Position numbers and translations under genes: made by a program
Shown here: in pieces, positions 58,157 to 64,000 of the stretch
How the letters are laid out: each line of letters starts with the position of its first letter
Position numbering within the stretch: position 1 is the first letter of the stretch
From: Mucilaginibacter pineti
GTDB lineage: Bacteria; Bacteroidota; Bacteroidia; Sphingobacteriales; Sphingobacteriaceae
Length of the DNA: 64,000 nt
Reading direction: 5' to 3'
NCBI RefSeq assembly: GCF_900101875.1
Contig: NZ_FNAI01000006.1
Span: 1-64,000 of the forward strand
Notes under the pieces: model-generated
Databases searched by the model: none
Told to the model about the DNA's origin: nothing
Seen by the model: the letters and a program-made list of their open reading frames with translations, nothing else

Positions 58157-60499
58157 TTAGTGATATAATAATTGTTCAATTGGTTCTTTTGTAGCTTTGG
58201 TCGGTTTCCTGATTTCGACCTTAAACGGATTGCCTGTCCACAAATTCAAATATTCGATGCGGACTTTGTGAAAGCCGGGCAGTAGTAAAACGGCGCCTTC
58301 CCGTTCGTGCCGGGTTAAACTCGATTGATTTTTAACATTGTCGATGATCATCGTATCATCAATATAAAGCCGGGTTTCAAAATCTGAGGTTAGGGAAAAT
58401 GTATGCAGGCCGGCTTCTTCTATACTTATCAGCCCTTCGTAAATAATACCAAAGGCTGAGCTTTTCTTATAAAAATCCGCAACAGAAAAGCTTTTAACCT
58501 GCCCTGTCTCTGTTGGATTGATACACATTAACTCCGTAAAATCAGTAAACGAACCATTATACAATTGGTAAGTTAATCCCGCACTGGTTGTTGCAACCTT
58601 AGCCGGTTGTAACGGCGTTTGGTTATACATAATGGTACGGGTAGCAATACTTCTGTTTCCTGAAGATGTAACCACAATTGTTTGCAACTCTCTTTTCTCG
58701 TTAGGAGGCAAAATAAATGTGAGCGAATCCTTGTATTCTATATCCGTAATATCAGGAACTCGGCCATTGATTGTAAAAAAGATTTTTGCCCCGGGGAGCT
58801 CCGATCGGAGTTTAAAAGTGAATTTGCTCCCGATCATCATTGTATCTGTTGCCCCCGTTGCCGTCGGAACACGATAGTTGAAACCATCTCTGTCCAATCT
58901 GGCCAGGTGTACGGGTACCCTGATATGGGCGAAATCGTCAACGTTTTTCCTATCCACCGGTGTCCAGGCAATTTCGGCCAGAGACAACATGCGAGGCAGT
59001 AACATGTATTGCAATTTAGGTAGCGTAGGTATATATTCTGTCCAAATGTTTGCCTGTACACCAATAATATGTTTTTTCTCCTCCGGAGTTAAAACCTTTG
59101 GCTGCGGATCATACGAATACGTTTTTTGAAGTGAAGAGAATCCCCCGATATTTACAGGTTCCCTATCAGATGTGCTTTGTGCATGATCAAGATACAACCC
59201 ATTCCCGGCCGGAGCCATAATGACATCATGGTTCATTTTTGCCGCCGCTATGCCGCCTTCTTCGCCCCGCCAGCTCATTACCGTTGCGTTGGGTGCTAAT
59301 CCTCCTTCCAATATCTCGTCCCAGCCAATGATATTACGTCCTTTTTTATTAACGAATTTTTCTATACGATGAATAAAATAGCTTTGCAATTCATACTCGT
59401 CTTTCAACTTAAGATCTTTTATGAGTTTTTGTGTAAAAGCAGACTGTTTCCACGGGGTTTTATCGGCCTCATCACCACCGATGTGAATTAGTTTACTCGG
59501 AAACAGATCAATAACTTCGGTTAGTACATCTTCAAGAAATTTAAAGGTTTCCTCGGTAGGGCAGTAAAGGAAATCAGCCAACTCCTTATTTTTAACATCT
59601 TCGGGAAGCTGGCATTTAAGCTCGGGATAGGCACGCAAAGCGGCTCTTGAATGTGCAGGAATTTCTATTTCCGGTATAATCGTGATGTATCTTTCCTGGG
59701 CATATTTCACCAAGTCTTTAATTTCTTCCTGTTTATAGTAGCCGCCATAAGGCATTTCATCAAACCAATCCCTGTTAAAACCAATATGACTTTCTTTTCT
59801 GAATCCGCCAATTTGTGCCAGTTTGGGATATTTTTTTATTTCGATACGCCAGCCTTCATTATCGGTAAGATGGAAATGAAACCGGTTCAGTTTGTACGAT
59901 GCCATAAGATCCAACAGGGTCTTAATATCTGATACGGAATAAAAGTGCCTGGCCACATCTACCATCAACCCCCGGTATGGAAACCTGGGATAATCATTAA
60001 TTGTTAAACAAGGTATGGCCGCAGTTTTAGCAAACTTTAAAGGCAATAATTGGATAAACGATTGCACACCATACAGCAACCCGGCACCCTTTCCGATGAT
60101 GGTAACTTTACGCGGTGTTACCTTGAGGCGGTATCCTTCGGCCAGAAGCGCTTCCGATCCCGTGCTGGTCAAAACTATCAATGGTGCCGATGCTGCAGCA
60201 TTTGATTTGGCGACACTAATCTTTTTGCCGGTATGTGCAAACCTGCGGTTCAAATATTGTAACAGAAACAAAACGGTTCTATCGTTAGGGGCATCTGCTT
60301 TAATAACTGTTTGATTGCTGAGGATAAACGCACCTGTTGATTTTTCCAGTTGTACCGGTTGCGGTATAATGGTTACAGGTGCAGTTTCTTGAGCAAACAA
60401 ACCGGTGCAAGTAAACATAAGCGATAAAAAAAGGGCATATTTTTCCCGTTTTCCATCCCTTAAGGGACGGAAAACAGAAAGAAAAAAAGGAAATTTCAT
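58157..60499 (-). CDS. GH20 beta-N-acetylhexosaminidase with C-terminal PA14-like domain
   Basis: 780 residues. Signal core ALFLSLMFTCTGLFAQ after a 24-residue basic leader. GH20b domain (about 45-165), catalytic barrel (about 170-520, FPYRGLMVDVARHFYSVSDI, RFHFHLTDNEGWRIEIKKYP, the acid/base pair in KLIHIGGDEADKTPWKQ), a chitobiase-like C-terminal domain (about 555-620, AKIFFTINGRVPDITDIEYK) and a PA14-like carbohydrate-binding domain (about 635-765, YEGLISIEEAGLHTFSLTSD, RLYIDDTMIIDN). Removes terminal GlcNAc or GalNAc from glycans. Central enzyme of the operon. Confidence 0.94.
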   Translation of the reverse strand: MKFPFFLSVFRPLRDGKREKYALFLSLMFTCTGLFAQETAPVTIIPQPVQLEKSTGAFILSNQTVIKADAPNDRTVLFLLQYLNRRFAHTGKKISVAKSNAAASAPLIVLTSTGSEALLAEGYRLKVTPRKVTIIGKGAGLLYGVQSFIQLLPLKFAKTAAIPCLTINDYPRFPYRGLMVDVARHFYSVSDIKTLLDLMASYKLNRFHFHLTDNEGWRIEIKKYPKLAQIGGFRKESHIGFNRDWFDEMPYGGYYKQEEIKDLVKYAQERYITIIPEIEIPAHSRAALRAYPELKCQLPEDVKNKELADFLYCPTEETFKFLEDVLTEVIDLFPSKLIHIGGDEADKTPWKQSAFTQKLIKDLKLKDEYELQSYFIHRIEKFVNKKGRNIIGWDEILEGGLAPNATVMSWRGEEGGIAAAKMNHDVIMAPAGNGLYLDHAQSTSDREPVNIGGFSSLQKTYSYDPQPKVLTPEEKKHIIGVQANIWTEYIPTLPKLQYMLLPRMLSLAEIAWTPVDRKNVDDFAHIRVPVHLARLDRDGFNYRVPTATGATDTMMIGSKFTFKLRSELPGAKIFFTINGRVPDITDIEYKDSLTFILPPNEKRELQTIVVTSSGNRSIATRTIMYNQTPLQPAKVATTSAGLTYQLYNGSFTDFTELMCINPTETGQVKSFSVADFYKKSSAFGIIYEGLISIEEAGLHTFSLTSDFETRLYIDDTMIIDNVKNQSSLTRHEREGAVLLLPGFHKVRIEYLNLWTGNPFKVEIRKPTKATKEPIEQLLYH

Positions 60500-60509
60500 A
60501 ATTTAATTT

Positions 60510-62288
60510 TTATTGGTATCCGGGGTTTTCTACTAAATTGGGGTTATTACTTGTCCGGCCAAGTGTGATGGGCAAATAATAATTCCGTTGGAAAAAAGCG
60601 GGTACGCGCACAGTTCCGTCAATTTTTTCGATAACCATCAACTTATACTTGTTACTGGTAGGTTCCAATACATAGCGCAAACCAGATCCGTTCACGGACA
60701 GATCTGCCACGGCGGTCCGCCACCGTCTCACATCCCAATAACGCTGACCTTCAAAAGCCAGCTCAACTTTCCGCTCATGGTGTATCTTAGCCCTGTCTAT
60801 AGAGGTCAGTAACTTAATTCCGCCTCGCTCCCTGATCTGATTAACAGCGTTTAAAGCATCATTGGTTTTTCCAAGTTCAAATGCGGCTTCCGCATAATTA
60901 AGCAATACCTCGCCATAACGGAAAATGATATAATCTGTTTGCGATGTTCCGCGAATGTTTTGCGTATTATCTTTCGCCTCATCCAAATATTTCATTACAC
61001 CGAAACCAGTAGTGCCATCTTGTGTCCCCATAGCCAGCCTACCGTTATAAGAACCGTCGGTTTGTATGGTTCCGTCGGGTTTTAGTATCCCCATATGCCA
61101 GTCTATCAAGCCACCTTTCCAGGGTGTGTTCATGGTATAAAGCGTCGCAAAAAAGCGGGGATCTTTATCCTTCCACAAATCGGTAGTCGTCCATAGTCCC
61201 TGCTGAATGGCATTACGGTCTAATTTGCCTGAACTGCCGTCTGTATGTTCAAACTCTTCAGCCATTTCAAGGTAAACACCATCCGCATTTCCACCGCCCC
61301 AGGCATTGGGTACAGGGGTTTGAAAAAAATCATAGGCCCAGCCGTTACCACCTGCGTCTTTGTCGCTCAGGTTATGTGCTTTGGCCCATATAACTTCCGG
61401 GTTTCGTTTAACCAAAAAGATATTCCGGAAATTGGTGACCTTATCGGCATCGGCTTTATATAATGCATGACCGGAACCATTCATAATAAGGGTAGCAGCA
61501 TCATAAGCTGCTTGATAATATTCTGTTGCTTTTGCAGCGGCGATACCCACCACCCCGTCTAATTGTACGGTACTAAATTGTGCTATACTTCCGGCATAAA
61601 GCGCGGCTCTGCATTTTAGTGCCAGGGCAGCGTACTTTGATGGTCTGCCATAGTCATTGTCAGCAACCTTTTCAGGAAGGTCATTAGCAACGGCATCCAT
61701 CTCCGACAGCACAAAATCATATATTTCTTCTTCTTTGTTTCGCTTTGGATATAATGTAGCGTTATCGTCATCCAATTTCTGTGCTACTGTGATCAACGGA
61801 ACGCCTCCATAGCGCTTTACCATTGCAAAATAGTTGAATGCCCTTAAAAATCTTGCCTCTGCAATCCGTTTCTTCTTCAGGTCTTCATCAATAGGCGAAG
61901 CAGGCATACGTTCAAGAAATATATTGAGTTCCCTGATAGATTTATAGGATAGTTCCCACCACTCCAGCAAACCACCATCTATTCTCAGATTACCAAATTT
62001 ATAATTGTAAGCGTCTGCTACCCGGTTAGCTTTTGCTTCATCACTAACCTGGTTGATCTCAAAAGGTGTATACCATGATTCACCTGTATTCCAGTCGTTG
62101 CCCTTGGTTTCATTAGTCAAAATGGATAATTGACTGTATACCTGCGTAAGATAGGCATCGATCAATATGGGATCATTCCATACCGTGGCATCCGAAATAA
62201 TGTCAAGGGGGACTTTATCTAACACATTTTTTTGGCAGGATGATGCCGAAAGTGCCAATACTATGATAAGCGTATATAACTTTTTCAT
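60510..62288 (-). CDS. RagB/SusD family outer-membrane lipoprotein
   Basis: 592 residues. Lipobox in ALSASSCQKNVLDKVPLDI. SusD helical core: ELSYKSIRELNIFLERMPAS, KKRIAEARFLRAFNYFAMVK, RYGGVPLITVAQKLDDDN, ALALKCRAALYAGSIAQF, and the C-terminal HHERKVELAFEGQRYWDVRRW. Full family length. Pairs with the SusC receptor 15 bases upstream and presents glycan to it; the enzyme genes follow in the same operon. Confidence 0.95.
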   Translation of the reverse strand: MKKLYTLIIVLALSASSCQKNVLDKVPLDIISDATVWNDPILIDAYLTQVYSQLSILTNETKGNDWNTGESWYTPFEINQVSDEAKANRVADAYNYKFGNLRIDGGLLEWWELSYKSIRELNIFLERMPASPIDEDLKKKRIAEARFLRAFNYFAMVKRYGGVPLITVAQKLDDDNATLYPKRNKEEEIYDFVLSEMDAVANDLPEKVADNDYGRPSKYAALALKCRAALYAGSIAQFSTVQLDGVVGIAAAKATEYYQAAYDAATLIMNGSGHALYKADADKVTNFRNIFLVKRNPEVIWAKAHNLSDKDAGGNGWAYDFFQTPVPNAWGGGNADGVYLEMAEEFEHTDGSSGKLDRNAIQQGLWTTTDLWKDKDPRFFATLYTMNTPWKGGLIDWHMGILKPDGTIQTDGSYNGRLAMGTQDGTTGFGVMKYLDEAKDNTQNIRGTSQTDYIIFRYGEVLLNYAEAAFELGKTNDALNAVNQIRERGGIKLLTSIDRAKIHHERKVELAFEGQRYWDVRRWRTAVADLSVNGSGLRYVLEPTSNKYKLMVIEKIDGTVRVPAFFQRNYYLPITLGRTSNNPNLVENPGYQ

Positions 62289-62303
62289 TGCTTTAGTTTA
62301 ACG

Positions 62304-64000
62304 TTAAAGTGAGACATTCAAACCCAGAGATAGGGTTCGTTGCTGAGGGTAATAAAGACCCAGGCTACCGGCGGGTGCTTCGGGATCAACCCCGTAATCT
62401 TTCAACCTGTCAAAGGTCAGCAGGTTAGTTCCGGCAAAATAAATCCGTAATTGCTGTACGTTTACTTTCTGAAGTACTGAAGCAGGCAAACTATAGCCCA
62501 CGGTTAGCGACTTCAATCGCAAATAGCCCGCATTTTTGTAGTAAAAATCCGAAGCGAAAGAGTTAGAAGCTGCACCGCCCGATCTTGGCACAAGTGCGTT
62601 TGGATTATTATTAGCTTCCGTCCACCTCGAATTGAACTGGGTTTCGATAGGTACTAAACCGCGTTGAAGCGTTAAATAAGTGTAATGGCCAAACGCACCT
62701 TGCCATAAAGTGGCCAAATCAAAGTTTTTGTATTTAAACGCTGCATTTAACCCGACCATCCAGTGCGGTATTGAACCCATGCCTACATTTTTCTGATCCC
62801 GCCAATCTAACCTGCCATCGCCGTTCAGGTCAATAAAACGGATATCACCGGGCCGTAACGAGGCATTTTTTTGACCATCCTGATCGAACGGCAACGCGGC
62901 TATCTGATCCATCGAAGTAAACAGTCCGTCGCTGATATATCCGTAGGTATCATCGGTCCACCTGCCCGAACGTTTACTTATCCGTATTTGATCCGGATCC
63001 GTATATTCAGGCTCTTCATAATGGTTCCATTTTGACCTTGACCATGAAGCGTTAGCGCTGATATTCCAGGAGAAGTCATTCTTTTTTCCGGCGGTACCTA
63101 ATTTTACTTCAAAACCTCTGTCATTGGTACTGTTTATATTTTCTGTAGGCAAAAGCGCGCCAAAGGTGGATGGCAATGTATTGCCCCGGGTAAATAGTAT
63201 CCCGTTTCTTTCGCGGTAAAAAACCTCAAACTGGCCGCTTAATAAGCCGTTCCAGAATGATGCGTCAAGGCCTACGTTCGAGATTTTAATTCTTTCCCAT
63301 GTTAAATTTGGATTGGCCAGCCAGGTAGAGGCTATACCTTGCGAAGCATTGTTACCAAACAGGTAGGTGCCACCATATTGATAACCTGACAAAAATTGAA
63401 AATTGCCAATGCCGTCATTTCCCGATTTACCATAACTGGCCCGTAATTTCAGTTCATCAAGGTATGAAGATGTGTTAGCTAAAAACTTCTCTCGCGAAAG
63501 TACCCAGCCTGCTGATACCCCAGGGAAGTAACCCCATCGCTTTTCGGGTGCAAATCTCGCCGATGCATCTGCTCTTAAGGTAGCTTCAAATAAATACTTG
63601 CTTTTATAGTCATATTTAAGTCTGCCGATATAACTTTTCCGGCCGCCTTCAGTAGCAAGTCCGTTTGCGAATTGATTAACTGTACTTCCGCCAAATAGCT
63701 GATCTATAGCAGGCGTTAAAAAATTGGTTCTTGCCCCGGTTAAAAAATCGCTTCTGGAAGTGATCTCTTCATATAGCGCAAGGGCTGAGATATGATGATC
63801 GTCCCTTATAATGCGATCATAGTTCAACGACAGTTGGGTTGTAAGTATCCTGCTTTTGGTATCGCCAATACTTAGCGACGCCTTTGACCCCATAGAGCCC
63901 GCCAGGGAATATATACCGCTGGTATAATCATAGTAATAAAAACTTACAGGCTTGGTAAACGCCTTTTCGGTGATGTAATCCTGCAAATAATTAAATAACG
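62304..64000 (-). CDS. SusC/RagA TonB-dependent receptor, 5' end beyond the right edge
   Basis: At least 565 codons; the frame is open to base 64000, so the plug and N-terminal domains lie outside. Visible barrel features: SLNYDRIIRDDHHISALALY, TLRADASARFAPEKRWGYFP, AGWVLSREKFLAN, YGKSGNDGIGNFQF, PGDIRFIDLNGDGRLDWRDQ, and the C-terminal YYPQQRTLSLGLNVSL. It takes up the oligosaccharides trimmed by the GH20 and related enzymes. The regulator of the operon is not in the window. Confidence 0.95.
   Translation of the reverse strand, partial: LFNYLQDYITEKAFTKPVSFYYYDYTSGIYSLAGSMGSKASLSIGDTKSRILTTQLSLNYDRIIRDDHHISALALYEEITSRSDFLTGARTNFLTPAIDQLFGGSTVNQFANGLATEGGRKSYIGRLKYDYKSKYLFEATLRADASARFAPEKRWGYFPGVSAGWVLSREKFLANTSSYLDELKLRASYGKSGNDGIGNFQFLSGYQYGGTYLFGNNASQGIASTWLANPNLTWERIKISNVGLDASFWNGLLSGQFEVFYRERNGILFTRGNTLPSTFGALLPTENINSTNDRGFEVKLGTAGKKNDFSWNISANASWSRSKWNHYEEPEYTDPDQIRISKRSGRWTDDTYGYISDGLFTSMDQIAALPFDQDGQKNASLRPGDIRFIDLNGDGRLDWRDQKNVGMGSIPHWMVGLNAAFKYKNFDLATLWQGAFGHYTYLTLQRGLVPIETQFNSRWTEANNNPNALVPRSGGAASNSFASDFYYKNAGYLRLKSLTVGYSLPASVLQKVNVQQLRIYFAGTNLLTFDRLKDYGVDPEAPAGSLGLYYPQQRTLSLGLNVSL

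Overview
The window reads as chromosomal DNA of a Bacteroidota bacterium, most likely Sphingobacteriaceae close to Mucilaginibacter or Pedobacter. The evidence is two SusC/SusD pairs, a FecI/FecR-type sigma/anti-sigma pair driving a TonB receptor with an STN domain, GIN-domain and DUF2490 proteins, -7 elements of the TAnnTTTG type, weak Shine-Dalgarno sequences and many short palindromic interspersed repeats. The genus is an inference; no rRNA lies in the window.

Layout. 1-1210: a truncated hypothetical gene and a 59-residue membrane protein. 1461-9295: a minus-strand nutrient-uptake locus in the order ECF sigma factor, FecR anti-sigma, SusC, SusD, TlpA-like thioredoxin, small carboxypeptidase-regulatory-like protein. 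9572-33758: mostly core and housekeeping genes: tRNA-Asn, PfkB sugar kinase, two tandem M1 peptidases, CocE/NonD hydrolase, thioesterase, SGNH hydrolase, pyrD, tRNA-Cys, a TrmH/SpoU methyltransferase whose 5' end overlaps that of a divergent BamA/TamA-like gene, TspO, dihydrolipoyl dehydrogenase. The spaces between them are filled with repeat families. 33916-43330: accessory material: a beta-helix lipoprotein, an isolated AT-rich TIR-STAND-TPR gene (candidate immune gene), a five-gene tRNA array including a tRNA-Ile with anticodon TAT, a DUF5071 gene, a decayed gene and a Tiki/EreA-like protein.

43762-about 53560: an integrative and mobilizable element. Its left end is the 3' half of a tRNA-Ala(GGC) gene, followed by a tyrosine recombinase with a near-perfect Bacteroidota promoter, a Fic-domain protein, a hypothetical protein, an excisionase-like HTH protein, a primase/helicase, a CHC2/Toprim primase, a dyad-rich region that is a good oriT candidate, MobC, a relaxase and a coiled-coil membrane protein. 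No right-hand copy of the tRNA-Ala half was found, so the right end is uncertain.

53841-64000: one tightly spaced minus-strand polysaccharide-utilisation operon: SusC (running off the right edge), SusD, GH20 hexosaminidase, a beta-helix protein with a phage-tail-like N terminus, a GH99/WbsX-like lipoprotein and a metallo-beta-lactamase-fold protein. It suggests use of an amino-sugar-containing glycan.

Most unusual signals: (i) eight CGTCAG copies spaced 10/11/10/11/10/11/10 bp, in phase with the DNA helix, between the first M1 peptidase and the GIN gene; (ii) a different short motif, also repeated at near-helical spacing, in four successive intergenic regions of the mobile element; (iii) the tRNA array with tRNA-Ile(UAU) and a tRNA-Phe whose 54-58 T-loop pair is swapped; (iv) the lone TIR-STAND-TPR gene.
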